From Pristionchus mayeri (taxonomy: Eukaryota > Nematoda > Chromadorea > Rhabditida > Neodiplogasteridae), in contig BTRK01000001.1 in assembly GCA_036245805.1 (NCBI GenBank), forward strand, positions 5,456,001-5,520,000: 64,000 bases of DNA. Direction: 5' to 3'. Shown here piece by piece: positions 1 through 12,200 of this stretch. The notes below the pieces were generated by a model. The model ran no database searches. It was not told the origin of the DNA and worked only from the letters and a program-made list of their open reading frames with translations. Each line of letters opens with the position of its first letter. Within the stretch, counting starts at the first letter, position 1. A program made the position numbers and the translations under genes.

Positions 1-2142
1 ATTCAGGTAGGGTCGAAGTACACTTTCAAAGTCGATGTGTTCACCCTTGGATTAATTCTGTCCGAGTTATGCGTAATTATGACCGAAAGAGAAAGACTAC
101 AGGTGCGCATGATCATGTCAAAATTTTCGCGTTTTTTCAACCATATATCATAAAGATTTTCTCGAGCTACCGAAATGAACAGCCTGCTACCATTTTACCA
201 GACCAGCCGGAAATGGTGAGTTTTTCAACCTGTAAATATCAGGTTGAAGTTTTGTCGTATTTTTCGTATTTAAACTTTTGCTCAGTAATACAGTTCAAAC
301 GAATGCATCCTTTGAGTATTATAAGGAATGTTAGGGATAGTTCCCTGCTACAAATTTATACCGTTACGGACATCTCACTGTCAATGTTATGAGAGATATG
401 ATTCGAACAATTTGACTAACTGCGTTTCAACGACTCCTGATCTTTGATTTCCTGCTCCTCTTAGAAGTTAACCAGACCCGCGATCAAGTGATAGGTAAAA
501 TGCGCAATGGTCAGGGAATATGCTAAGCGCAGTAGAAGGTATTAGTCATAGCAGGCCATCCCAAGAAGTGAAGATCATTTGGGAAAGGCACATGCCATGT
601 TGAGTGGGAGGTTGACAATATCACGTCTTGGATGGGTCCTTTCGATTTGGAGCTTGAAATTGTGGAAGTAGTGAACACAGACAATATACATGATATTCAT
701 ATATAAAGTTGGGGAATAGTATCAATCAACGCGTTTTCCACATTTCTGGTCGAAGAATGGCATTTTTGAACATCGAAAATGGTGTTTGGAATGATATACT
801 GCCTAACAAGCAGCAAGCTCATGTGATTAATTGTGCTCATTTTTTGCGCAATACACTTCGTAATCATATCATATAGTAGCATTGTCTAGGCAAATTGAAG
901 CGTCATGGAGAAGGGACAAAGTCAGAGACGCGTTCAACATTGTGTTTTTGTCAGAATCTGGGTTTCAGCCATGAAAATATTTTTCGTATTTTATCACGTT
1001 TCCGAATATCCGAGATCCATGATTTACGGTGGGATGGTTGCCCCCAACAGTGATGGTGAGATCGCGCATAATATGGTTGAGGCTACTGTTTGCATCTAAT
1101 CGAAGACTTCGAATGTTTAGTGAGGTAGATCTATCTGCTCGAACCTATCTTTTTGTTCTACCGCCATATTATCGACATCGTTTAACCATCTTCGCACAGT
1201 GGTAGAGAGGGGATATGTCTCCCAGACACATGCGCTATAGGGAGTTATCTAGCCTTCGATTTGAAAGCGGAGAATGATACGAATATAATTATGTAGTGAA
1301 ATCAAGAACACTAATTGGAGAACTTGAGCAATTATCTGGTTTAGACTGATTGGGATTACCAAATCTAAAACATATCTAAAACACCCCTGTGTACCCCTCC
1401 TTAACTTGAAAAATGGGGCGGCTCATATCGACAGAGAAAAGAGAACGAACGGATTGACGTGAGACCACAAAATGCGACAGAACTTTCTAGTGAACCTAAT
1501 AATTAAAAGTTGATGGAGCAAAAAAGTTCCTTTATAGAGATAAAATGCTTGAGGGAGAATAATATCGCCTTATAAGAGCAAACTGTTCCAGGCGAAATGT
1601 ATCTCTTGGTTATCTCACGTCGACAGCGGGGAAAGACCAACCTGTGTTGAAGCACTCAATGATTCACTTTTTACATGTGTCTTTCAAATGTATTGATAAA
1701 AAAGTTTTGATGAAAAGCAGTATAAATGTATTTACATACGATCCAGTAGTTAACTAGTAAATAGCTGACCGTTCACTTTTAACAAAAAAGAAGCCAGGAT
1801 TATGACTCTTCACTGTGCTCAAGTGCCGTCACTCTTGATATGACGCACCAAAATGCGTATCATAAACACGGGCGATAGAAGTTATCAGCTTGTATGCGGA
1901 GTGCGTTTATGGACGATAAAAACGTGCAAACAAGGCGAATAAAGCCATCGAAGTCTGTCCACGCTATTGCACATGCGTGCACATACAGTTGCATCTATTT
2001 CAGAACAAAACTATGTGGATGCTACCTAGCTCATTCGCTTTCGAGGAAGAAGATAAATGTGATATCATTCAGATCTTGCACATCGATAATTTTGTGCCCA
2101 AGTAAAATGCTCTCACAAATCAAACACTTATGAAAATAATAG
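1..2142. other. Stretch with no supported gene
   Basis: Only short AT-rich open frames without recognisable domains or convincing splice-site pairs are present. A single mariner-type terminal repeat lies at 1466-1499 (listed separately). The region is directly upstream of the PERK-like kinase exon at 2143, so unrecognised 5-prime exons of that gene (a lumenal domain would be expected for a PERK family member) could lie here. I could not identify them. Confidence 0.5.
1466..1499 (-). repeat. Solo mariner terminal repeat
   Basis: The reverse complement begins TTAGGTTCACTAGAAAGTTC and continues into a TGTCGCATTTTG-like end. This is the terminal pattern shared by the elements at 9424-10667 and 24548-27522. 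No matching second end was found nearby, so this is probably a truncated or solo end. Confidence 0.5.
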
Positions 2143-2563
2143 GTTCAGCACCGATTTTCGAGTCATACGGTTCTTGGGAGGAGGCGGATTTGGATACGTT
2201 TTCGAACTGTAAATTGCAATGATCGATGGAAATACGCTATCAAGAGAATTCCAGTAGAAGCAAGGTACAAATTTCTAATTTACCTGCATAAAATTTTGAA
2301 ATACCATTTCATATCCTCATTCCAATATTTAGCGAGGAAAAGTGGATATCTGATACTAACAAGGTAGACCCAAAAATCACCGGAGACCAATCCGAAGTTT
2401 GTCTATCCAGGGTGATACATACCGCCCTAGAGTATATCCTCCCACTTTCGGAAGTTTTCCGATAGACCTACTAAGAGGTGAAATTTGATGTCGTAGAAAT
2501 CGAACGGTTTTGTGTAGGCGTGATCCCAGAATGGTGTCCAGGTTTCGCTCTTTGCTGCACACA

Positions 2564-2636
2564 AGCAGGGTGTCCGAACAGGTAAGGAGCTAGGCATGAG
2601 AGCCGTCTACCCTGGGTTCGATTCCCGGTCTGTGCA
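2564..2636 (+). other. tRNA-like segment inside the transposon arm
   Basis: The left arm contains GTGTCCGAACAGGTAAGG, resembling the D-arm/A box of class II (Ser/Leu) tRNAs. About 40 bases on comes GGTTCGATTCC, a perfect B-box-like T arm, then CTGTGC, which can pair partly with the upstream GCAGGG. The anticodon arm is degenerate, so I do not call a functional tRNA. The opposite arm (about 5420-5480) has the same segment but lacks about 20 bases including part of the B box. Confidence 0.5.
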
Positions 2637-3062
2637 TTATTTTCACACATTTTTTTATCGAGCTGCAGTAACCTTTATTTGCAGCATCCTGCATTATTTT
2701 TGATTGAGAAAGCATATGGGAGCATGGAAAAGTCCCATAATACACAAAAATTTATATTAACCGTTAACTTTAACCTTTCTTTTCTTGTTCATCTTATGTT
2801 AACCTCTGAAGGAGTATTTTCACTTGTTTGACGTTGTTTTCGTGTGATCGTGGTCTCTCTGGGGAATTCGGGATGATACACGAAGGGGATTGATGTGTGT
2901 GCAAGTCTCGAATGAGAACCTCGTCACTCTCTCTCACTCGCACACTAGTAACTGCTATGGATCTCGACGAGCTAGTCTCTGTAGTCACACCTTTATTTGA
3001 GTATTCGTGCATTATTTACAGTTGAGAAAGTATAAGCGAGCATGAAAAGTGAGTAATCTACT

Positions 3063-5164
3063 TTAGCAGCGGTGGAGCTTCTCCCAGAAGCATGAGAAGC
3101 AGAACGAATTGACACATTTTGGACAGCAAACGAAACCACGCTGGCCACACGAGCAGGGTGTTTCCGACCCCTTTCCAAACATGTACTCCTTGGGGGATTC
3201 GAAGTGAGGAGGGTGAGTAGAAATGATGCCTCCTCTATAGAAGCCATACATGATGAATGGTTTGAATCGATCTGCGCCGAGAGACCAATGCAACTGACTA
3301 GCGAATCGCAGTAGATTGTCCCTCTCGGAAATTCTGTATGGAATGCGCCTTATTTGTACCATCGAATTGAGGCGTCTCTGAATCCCTTTCACGATGTGGT
3401 TGTATGAGAGATCAGCCGGCTGGCAGATTGAGGTCGCTCCAGGTGGGATATTGACTATTTTCAGTTCCGTTCCTGCCGGGCAGCAATTCTTGATCATCTG
3501 GTGGTCTTTGAAGAGTGGCCATGAATCGAGGATGAGAAGGATCTTGGGAGGAAGAGGACCAGAGAAAAGAGCATTCTGATAGAATTGAAGTGCCGTTTCT
3601 TTAGTCATAATGTGAGACGTCGAGATGGCAATCTCCAGAGAGGGGTGGGTGAAGCAACCCCTTTGGGGCAACTGGCTATTCGGTTCGCCCAGTTAAACGA
3701 ACAGCTTTGGGTTTTGGAATCCATCGCTACCTATCACAGGCAGCAAGGTTATCGAATGGCTGGTCGCGGAAACCGACTGTACTACAGTCTCGACCCTCTT
3801 CGATCCTCTTCTCGCAAGAGTCCTTTTCCCGTGTTGCTCCTGTGTAAAATTTATTCTCCACGTAGATATTATTATGACGATTTTTATACTTTAGCATTCT
3901 CAAACTTCATAGTGAAAAATTAACCTTACCTTGATTAGTTCCGTCTAATCTGCGTTCCAGATGGCGATTCCGGGATTGTCGGAAACGATCTTGGAAACAT
4001 TAGCCCGGAATTCTTCAACCTGTAAAGTATCTTTCATAGTCAGTATTGCAAACAAACGGTAAAAATGAATGTCTATTTAACTTCTTATTTATCATAAAAA
4101 AATATTTCTCACCAGCTTCAGAGTCTTTTCGCGATCTTTCTTTGTCTTCTGACTGACGAGCACAGTTATGTGTCGGGAGACAATACGATAGCGTTTCTTC
4201 CAGTTGTCGATCCAGCCCTTCGAGGCCTGAAATTTTTGGGTATTAAGCCTGAAATGGTAACACGCGGGGAAAAGAGGTAATATAGATCTGACCCTGAACT
4301 TCGGCCATCGGTGCTTCTCATCATTGAGCGCAATGACCATATCTCGAAGCTCCTTGTCGTGGAACTCATAACCTTCAGCGAGAATACCATCCACTGCCTC
4401 ATTCAATTCCTCGGCCAGCTTATGAAGTTCCTCGTTCCGATCATTCGGAAAGTCGCCTGCAACAATAAATTACCAATATTAGCGACAATTCACTAACCTG
4501 TTCTATTGTATCTGACGAATCTGTCAATATGATCTTGCGTTTTGATCCAGGAGAACTGCTTATGCATGTCGTATATTGTCCTCACTCCTTCGCCGATACT
4601 GTTAGTCCGCTTCTTGCCTGATCGATAATACGCGTAAGCTTCATCGTACTGAAAGCGGAACCATTTTATGAATGTGGTGAACGACTAGTATCAGCAGTAA
4701 GGATACGGATCTCATGATACGAATCTATTATGACGATAAGAAAAAATGAGAAGAATCAATTTGATTAGAAATCGAGTATAAAATCACAAAATACTAACCA
4801 TCTCCTTGGTGATTTCTTTCTTCTTCGGCGCTGTTGTATTCTCCTCTTCATCTTCCTCTTCATAATCCCATTCAGAGTCCGAGTCTCCTTCATCTTCAGA
4901 ATCTTCTCGTGCAAGTTGCACGTGCTCCCTCACTCGTAATTCACCCGACTCTGCGCTCTTGATCATCATCACGATCCGGTCAAGCCATTTCATTTCCGAA
5001 CCGTTGAGAGAGTTACGATCGAAGGTGGTGGCAGAGATAACTTCGCAGCAATTCCAGAGGCGATTTTCTTCCCCGGAACTAGCTCGTCGAGATCCATAGC
5101 AGTTACTAGTGTGCGAGTGAGAGAGAGTGGCGAGGTTCTCATTCGAGACTTGCACACACATCAA
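3063..5164 (-). pseudogene. Pogo/Tc5-type DDE transposase, inactivated by two nonsense codons
   Basis: Minus-strand exons can be followed with good splice sites. About 5164-4800 carries an acidic segment. About 4657-4502 reads YDEAYAYYRSGKKRTNSIGE. About 4456-4275 contains the ELHKLAEELNEAVDGIL region. About 4229-4115 has ASKGWIDNWKKRYRIVSRHI, a CENP-B/Tc5-like helix-turn-helix. About 4020-3925 has the first catalytic motif IAIWNAD. The last part, to 3063, has LILDSW (second Asp) and PPGATSICQPADL (third acidic region), then a cysteine-rich tail with CSCGQRGFVCCPKC spacing that looks zinc-binding. Two in-frame stops break it: TAG at 3945-3947 directly after WNAD, where related proteins have Gln, and TAA at 3693-3695 after NPKLFV. 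Both fit C-to-T changes of Gln codons. Family assignment is established knowledge; exon edges are inference. Confidence 0.8.
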
Positions 5165-6044
5165 TCCCCTTCGTGTATCATCCCGAATTCCCCAGAGAGA
5201 CCACGATCACACGAAAACAACGTCAAACAAGTGAAAATACTCCTTCAGAGGTTAACATAAGATGAACAAGAAAAGAAAGGTTAAAGTTAACGGTTAATAT
5301 AAATTTTTGTGTATTATGGGACTTTTCCATGCTCCCATATGCTTTCTCAATCAAAAATAATGCAGGATACTGCAAATAAAGGTTACTGCAGCTCGATAAA
5401 AAAATGTGCGAAAGAATGCACAGACCGGGAATCGATCTCATGCCTAGCTCCTTACCTGTTCGGACACCCTGCTTGTGTGCAGCAAAGAGCGAAACCTGGA
5501 CACCATTCTGGGATCACGCCTACACAACCGCTCGATTTCTACGACATATTTTTTAAATTTTAACCTCTTGGTAGGTTTATCGGAAAACTTCCGAAAGTGG
5601 GAGGATATACTCTAGGGCGGTATGTATCACCCTGGATAGACAAACTTCGGATTGGTCTCCGGTGACTTTTGGGTCTCCCTTGTAAGGAGTACTACATCCC
5701 CCACCGAACTCCCCCGATCTCAGCTCCTATTGTTCAGTGTTTTGGGGTGTCGTAGTCTACGATATGCAATAACAAGAACTCGACTTAAATTTCTCTCAAG
5801 GATGCCATTCTAAAATCATGAGATGAAATTGACCAAAATTGTGTACGTTGGCAGATTGGTTTGAGAAGAAACGCAAGGTCCGTGTCAGAGCAAATATAGG
5901 CCCAACGAAACTGGCTAGCTTTTCACGATTGCCATATTGCTGGCAAGCTATTCCATGCATGAACCGTAACTTTTTTTTCGTTAGCTACAGTTTCATTCCA
6001 AAGGAGGGAATAATGTGAACAAATTGTCGGAATAATGCTGGTTC

Positions 6045-6175
6045 ACCTGTAATTTGTATGAACCTATAAATTGACATGGAACCTCTAAATTGAAACGATG
6101 GCTTTGCACCTTTTGGAACCTTTTATTTGACAAGTCAACTTTTGGAACCTCTAAATTGATTTGGAATCATAGTTG
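6045..6175 (+). repeat. AACCTCTAAATTGA minisatellite, block 1
   Basis: A degenerate tandem repeat of a 16-20 bp unit, best written TTTGGAACCTCTAAATTGA. The same unit recurs at 7885-7971 and 20838-21180. The sequence has no coding signal. Confidence 0.75.
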
Positions 6176-6204
6176 CCCAACACTGGAGGCGAGGTGTTTT
6201 TAGA

Positions 6205-6955
6205 CCATGACCCCCTATTCATGGTTGCGCACTGCTCCACTTGATTTGAGGGGAGCAGTGCGCACCCATGAATAGGGGGCAAGGTCAAAAATCGATCGGT
6301 AGGTCAATGGTAGGTCAAGACTAGGTACCGACTAGGTATCGATAGTACAATACCCCTAGATTCCGTATATCACTACCGTAACCCACGAATATCGCAAACT
6401 AACGTTATTTTGAAAAAAGTCCTGGTACCGTGTCTAATCGATTCGTAACTACCGTAACCCAGTTCCTTGGGTCAAACATTTTTCTAAAAATTATACGCAT
6501 TTTTTAAAAATCCCAAATTAATCACAAAATGATTCTACAGTAATTACAGATACGTACATATACATTAAAATAATTGTTTGCTCGATTTTGGATTTTTAGA
6601 AAAATGTTTGACCCAAGGAACTGAATCTGACCCAAGGAACCGGGTAAAAATGTTTGACCCAAGGAACTGAATCTGACCCAAGGAACCGGTTACGGTAGTC
6701 AATTGGGTACTGTAGAATCGATTAGACACGGTACCAGGACTTTTTAAAAATAAAGTTAGTTTGCGATAATCGGGGGTTACGGTAGTGATATACGGTATCT
6801 GGGGGTACTGTATGATCGATTGGGTACGGTACCTAGTCTTGACCTACCATTGACCTACCAATCGATTTTTGACCATGACCCCTATTCATGGGTGCGCACT
6901 GCTCCCCTCAAATCAAGGGGAGCAGTGCGCAACCATTAATAGGAGGTCATGGAAA
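6205..6955. mobile_element. Foldback element with hairpins at both ends
   Basis: Two arms of about 350 bp are inverted copies around a centre near 6580. The left arm reads GGTAGGTCAATGGTAGGTCA and on to ACTACCGTAACCCA, and the right arm is its reverse complement. Each end also has its own short palindrome built on GACCATGACCCCCTATTCAT and GGAGCAGTGCGCA (6205-6291 and 6866-6955). No coding capacity is present. Related arms occur at 62785-64000. It lies between exons of the disrupted kinase. Confidence 0.75.
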
Positions 6956-7884
6956 TCGCCGCCGGCGTGGGCAACTATTGGGGTGTTCCAAACTTCGATG
7001 AATTTTTATTCAAAGGCACATAAACTCCATCGTATTGATTATACATCCCAAATGCGAACATTATTTAAGAGAGGAACCATTACACAATCACGTGATCCAT
7101 GGAATTTACATCAGCTGCTCTCCCTTATTTTAACAAATGTTTATGTAAAGGATACTGTAGCGACCCAAAATAACGTTTTCGTTTAAATTATTTTATTTAT
7201 GTACGGCTTCTTCTAAATGGAAACATCGTAGTTTCTTCGCAGTTTTATCGAGCGCGCATAGCTTAATATGTATACTAAATCTGAAAGCAATTAGCCTACT
7301 GCTGTGCCTGCAACAATAAAAATTTAAAAAAAAATCACCATTTATACTTTCCACTTTCCGATGAAATTTCATGATCAAACAAATAATTGTCATTATAATT
7401 CCTTCCGAGATCGCCAAATGTTATGTCAACAAAGTAATATGGAGTACCGCTAAATATCTCCAATTAGCGCATATTCAAATTAGGGTTCGTTTTAATGCCG
7501 CAAAGAAAGAACCGTAGTTGTTCCGCTTGAGTGTGATCAGTAATGAATGCAAACAGTCATAAAACACAAATAAATGACGCAAATGCTGCATACTAAAAGA
7601 ATTGTGCGATCATGGATTATAATATTAATTAGTTAGATGCATCAACCATTTGCGTTCCTTTTCAGGAAAAATTTAAAGGCGAAATCGTGATTATGGGAAA
7701 CACAAGTATCCTTTACACAAAAGTTTCTTACAAATAGGGGAGAGCAGCTGATGCAAATTCCATGGACCATACGATCGTGCAATGGCTACTCTATTAAATA
7801 GTCTTTGCATTTGGGATGTGCAATCAATACGGCGGAGTTTAAGTTCCTTCGAAAAAAAAATCATCGCACTTTTGGAACACCCCA

Positions 7885-7971
7885 ATATGTTTGGAATCTC
7901 TAATTTGATGAGGTATTTTTGGAACCTCTAAATTGATTTGGAACCTATAATTTTTTTTGGAACCTCTAAAC
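7885..7971 (+). repeat. AACCTCTAA minisatellite, block 2
   Basis: Four or five degenerate copies of the unit seen at 6045-6175 end in CCTCTAAACTGA, which is exactly the insertion point of the MITE at 7975-8432. Confidence 0.7.
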
Positions 7972-7974
7972 TGA

Positions 7975-8432
7975 CAAGGGAGACCCAAAAGTCACCAATC
8001 CGAAGTTTGTCTATCCTGGGTGATAAATACCGCCCTAGAGTATGTGCTCCCACTTTCAGAAGTTTTCCGATAGACCTACTGAGGTGATTTTTGATGTCGA
8101 AGAAATCGTGCGATTTTGTGTAGGCGCGATCCCAGAAGGGTGCCCAGGTTTCGCCGCATTGCCGTCACAGCCAGAGTAGCCTTTTTTTGTTCCCATGCCT
8201 AGCGCCTTACCTGGTCGGCTACTCTGGCTGTGACGGCAAGGCAGCGAAACCTGGGCACCCTTCTGGGATCGCGCCTACACAAAATCGCACGATTTCTTCG
8301 ACATCAAAATTCACCTCTTAGTAGGTCTATCGGAAAAATTCCGAAAGTGGGAGCACAAACTCTAGGGCGGTATTTATCACCCTGGATAGACATACTTCGG
8401 ATTGGTCTCCGGTGACTTTTGGGTCTCACTTG
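7975..8432. mobile_element. Tc4/Tc5-type MITE (458 bp), almost fully palindromic
   Basis: It begins CAAGGGAGACCCAAAAGTCA and ends with the inverse, flanked by TGA on both sides (7972-7974 and 8433-8435), giving a CTGAG target. The outer about 190 bp match the ends of the Tc5-like element at 2360-5682, so it is its non-autonomous relative. The centre is a 21-bp perfect hairpin stem (GCCGTCACAGCCAGAGTAGC) around a loop with CCAGGTAAGGCGCTAGGCAT, similar to the tRNA-like piece in the large element. It sits in an intron of the dead kinase. Confidence 0.85.
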
Positions 8433-9240
8433 TGAGACAGAGCCGTGAGATCAATGTATCGTGTTCAGCTCGCTATCGGCTCGTTATGTAGTTCGAAAAC
8501 AGACATTTTCTCACTGGGATTGATTTTCGCTGAATTATGTATTCCAATGGCATCAATCCAAGGGGAAATTTTTTTTTTGTGTAGACTAGAATGTTTTCAT
8601 CATATAATTAAACGTTAGTATTTCGAATATTGCCGTCACGGTGATACATGCAGTTTCGTAAAGGAAGCAAACATGGTACGTTCTCGTTCAAACAACTCTG
8701 AATATCATTTTTCATATTGACTTCATTTCTTCACTCGTAAATATGAAGGCAGAAGATCGACCAACATGCCAAGAGATACTTCAACATTCATTCCTGTCGC
8801 AAATATAAGCAATCCTTCCCCCAGCATGTCATTTTAGCCCAGCATGTCGTATCAATAATGTGCTCCGCTCGTTATGTACGACGCTGAGTAATTCCTCACA
8901 CTTGTTGTAAACAACTTTAGGATTCACAAAGTACCAGAACTACCCTCGATGTTTCATTTCGAAAACTTTGGCACCGCATTGTGGACGGATATTGGCACTG
9001 CTTCCTCTTTTCATGTACATTTGCTCGATTCAATTGATAGATTCGTCTTCCCTTACATCGAATATCGAACCGAACACGATTTTGTTGCATATTATTATGG
9101 AATTTGAATAAAACAATATACACGATGTTGGTGAATATTGTTTACCGCGCTCATTAGTATTAAATGTATTCGAAGCAGTCTATTGTGAACTGTAGATTGC
9201 TGAATAATAAACCATAATAACAAAAAAAACATAATAAATT

Positions 9241-9275
9241 GTACTAGTCTACTAGTGTACTAGTGTACTAGTCTA
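9241..9275. repeat. ACTAGTGT microsatellite
   Basis: A short tandem run of TACTAGT/CTAGTGTAC units lies just past the stop codon of the minus-strand kinase. Confidence 0.6.
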
Positions 9276-9282
9276 ATGCATG

Positions 9283-12200
9283 TTAATCGATAGTAAACTT
9301 CACGTTAAGGTACTCATGGTCCAACATCTGTTTACATGTCGGTCTTTCCTCACGAACAACATTCGTTATCCATTCCATAAAGTCACTCTGAAATGTGCTT
9401 TCGTTGTTTACTAAAGTTATCTATTAGGTTGGTCCATAAGTTTTGTCGCATTTCGAGTGCTATGTTTGAATACATCATAATCGCATACCCCAAATTACAG
9501 TCGCCTGACATCATAGTATCTTGTAGGGGTATGCTTGCGCATTACTACTATGGGGGCAGTCCGTATCTCACATGCTAAATATTCGAGAAAAATACATCAA
9601 AAATTTCATTTTTCTTTGAACCTGTGCCATTTTGCGTAGAGTAAAAATGATACGATCTCCATGGGCTGATTTAGAAGTGTCGTGAATTCTCTTTTCATTG
9701 ATAGGGTGGAAGTAGTAACATAGAAAGCATATTCATAGATCAAAGCTTTTGAATTCGACAGTAGACGCTAGCTGACTGGCATTTCGATTCACTTTACTGA
9801 TTACAAAATGAGCGGTACAAAACTCAACACAAGTGCGCTTCAACTGTCAACTAAAGGGCCGCGTAATAACCAGAAACAATTGAGAAAGCTTCGTCTTACC
9901 TTCAAGAATATTGATAAATTTCAGAAGTTCATTTCTAACAGTAAAGTGACAAAAATGCCATTTTAGGAATTCTGAATTATTAATTACCTACCAAAAAGTA
10001 ATGTCTTCCAAATTCTACCCTACGAAGATATGAAAGAGGAAGGGTTTCTCATTCTGATAACCTTATTAGATTGAACATGCAAGCCGTATATCTAACAGAA
10101 TACTGATAAATTTGATGTTTTCAGCACCAAAGTTTCCGTAAGCCCCTTGTCAATGAAATATCTAATCAATATGATACTGGATGATCTCCAAACTAGGAAT
10201 ATAAATGCATCACCATGTGTTGATTATGTTCCTGAAAGATTGAGATCCCCGCATATTTAAACACGAAAATACAACGAAAAATCGTTTTTCGACTTTTCAC
10301 ATAACTGATCCTTTCCAAAATATGGGATATTTGTTAGATAGGCTTCAATGACTGAATCATAATATGTGGGTGAAATTTATGCGTTGGCATTAATGTTAAC
10401 ATATGTGATACTAGCTTGACCATATCATCGTTCTCCGTGTAGTAGTAGTGGATGGAAGTTCGATATCCGTGACCTCAGTCGTCAGGGGTTTGTTTGGCAC
10501 TGTGCCTTGCAAAATAATAGGAGAGGTCTGACCCATAGTGCGCTAGATAGAGTATTGGTTGCCTCAGTTGTTCTAAATGAATTCATTGTATTAAGAGAAA
10601 AACAATAGGCCACAAAGAACAGAATGCCCAAGATATAAAATGCGACAAAACTTATGGACCAACCTGATATATGAGCCCGATTCTCTAAGAAGCGAACAAT
10701 GTCTGGCACAACGTTTTTACGAAAACACGGAAAAGCGGGTTTTCAATGGTGCTGAACACAGTGGTCAACTTCATTTTGCGCCATCTCGACGGGTTGAGTC
10801 AGGCTGCATGTAGGCTTCACATATATTTCGGCCGATAGGTCAGGTGCGGATTTATGAATTTTCTTCAAGCTTTCACAGAGGTTGAATAAGTTCACTATGA
10901 ACCCATGCATATTAAATTTGCATATTTTTTCTAAATCACGACGTACGAAATTTAAGTTCTCGAATATAAGGCCGAAGCCAACCCAACGAATTATACAGGC
11001 ACATGCGTCTTGCCATGCCGGTCATTTTTCGTATGCAGGTTATGGGGTTTACGTTCTGTTCCTAGAAGTTACATGCATTTATCTGACTCATTTTCGCCCA
11101 CTTGCCGCGCACATTTCATTTTTCACTCTCTGACGCATCTGCGCGGCGAGTGAGCGAAAATTAGTCAGAAAAACGCATGTAAGAGCACTTCTAGGAGCAG
11201 AACTTAAAGCGGGAGAGGGGAGAGATCGCATGGGGAGAGATCCGGGGAATACGGTGGATGGGGAATCCTCTCGATCTTCAGCTCGTCCATTTTCTTCTGG
11301 GTCATCTTCGCTCGATGTGGGCGAGCATTGTCCTTCAGAAGAAGAATTTTGCCCTGGTTCAGGAGTCTGGGAGGGACTCTGATCGCGACATCTTCCAGTT
11401 GTTCAGAGAAGAGGTCGGCATTGATGCTGGTGACAGGGGCGAGGATCTCCCAGTAGATGGGACCGAGCACTGAGAAGAAGAAGCAGAGGAGTTCCTTCTT
11501 TCCGTGCTCTTCCTTCTTCGGAACGGGCGTGGGCTTCTCATCTGCATCCACCCATTGCAGTCTCCTCACAGGGTTATCGTACGTGATCCACTTCTCATCT
11601 GTAGCGATGATGGAATTGACCCATCGAAGATTGGATCTACGATGGAGTAATTCCCGACAGACTTGAACACGATTTTTCAGCTGTTCGGGGGAGAGGTCAT
11701 GGGGAATCACTTGTGGGAGTTTCGGCTTCTTCCCAGATCGATGGAGGATATCGGACACCGTTGATCTGGGAGTACCAGTATCCTTCTTCAACTCACGCAC
11801 ACTGGCCATGGGCTTGCGCTTCAGTGTGCGGAGAACGAGAGGCTGATCGATGGAGGGAGGGCGTCCAGAGCGGGGTTGATCATCGAGACCAAACTCCCCT
11901 TTCTTGAAGCGGGAGAACCACTTATAGCAGAAGGGTATGGAGGGGGCGTCAGCTCCTTCCGACTGGGCCAGGGCAGAGTGGGCCTCCTTCACGGATCGGC
12001 CAAGACGGTAGTAATGAAGTAAAACTGCTCGGAGGTAGAGATGGGAGTCCATCACAAGAATCAATGTAGCAACTAGGAGACTGATTAAATCCTCTCACTA
12101 CTCAACGTCAGAATGATGAAATACATTGTTGACAAACAGATTGCGCAATCACTGCATTTGATCGCGAACTGACTTTTTTCCGAAGCATTATACGAACTTT

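Larger units (their letters stand above)
2360..5682 (-). mobile_element. Tc4/Tc5-like DNA transposon with about 600-bp inverted repeats
   Basis: The element starts CAAGG and ends CCTTG and is flanked by TAA at 2357-2359 and 5683-5685. With the bases outside, this reconstructs a CTAAG target. The nematode Tc4 and Tc5 elements are known for long inverted repeats, CAAGG-type ends and TNA duplications in CTNAG. The left arm runs from 2360 to about 2974 and the right arm from about 5083 to 5682. They match closely except that the right arm lacks about 20 bases of a tRNA-like segment. The interior carries a spliced DDE transposase on the minus strand. The element lies inside an exon of the PERK-like kinase, and excision would rejoin that exon in frame. 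Confidence 0.88.
2143..8808 (+). pseudogene. PERK/eIF2-alpha-kinase-like gene, broken by transposons
   Basis: Pieces of a Ser/Thr kinase catalytic domain appear in order. Exon 2143-2264 (after an AG acceptor) encodes the glycine-rich loop LGGGGFGYVFE and then the beta-3 lysine motif YAIKRIP. An exon starting at 2333 reads SEEKWISDT, is cut by the Tc5-like element at 2360-5682, and resumes with KEYYIPHRTPPISAP. 8493-8549 encodes SKTDIFSLGLIFAELCIPM, the helix F region typical of PERK and GCN2-type kinases. 8741-8808 encodes the end KAEDRPTCQEILQHSFL with a TAA stop. Between the glycine loop and the lysine motif, about one base is missing near 2206, so the frame breaks. With the split exon this makes a non-functional gene likely. 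A sister gene lies on the other strand at 9283-12385. The PERK-type call rests on motif wording (FGxVFEA, DIFSLGLI) and is inference; missing middle exons were not resolved. Confidence 0.6.

Noticed and set aside
69..392. 107-codon open frame near the window start
   Set aside because: No domain, no splice support and AT-rich composition; length is unremarkable in a 64-kb eukaryotic window.
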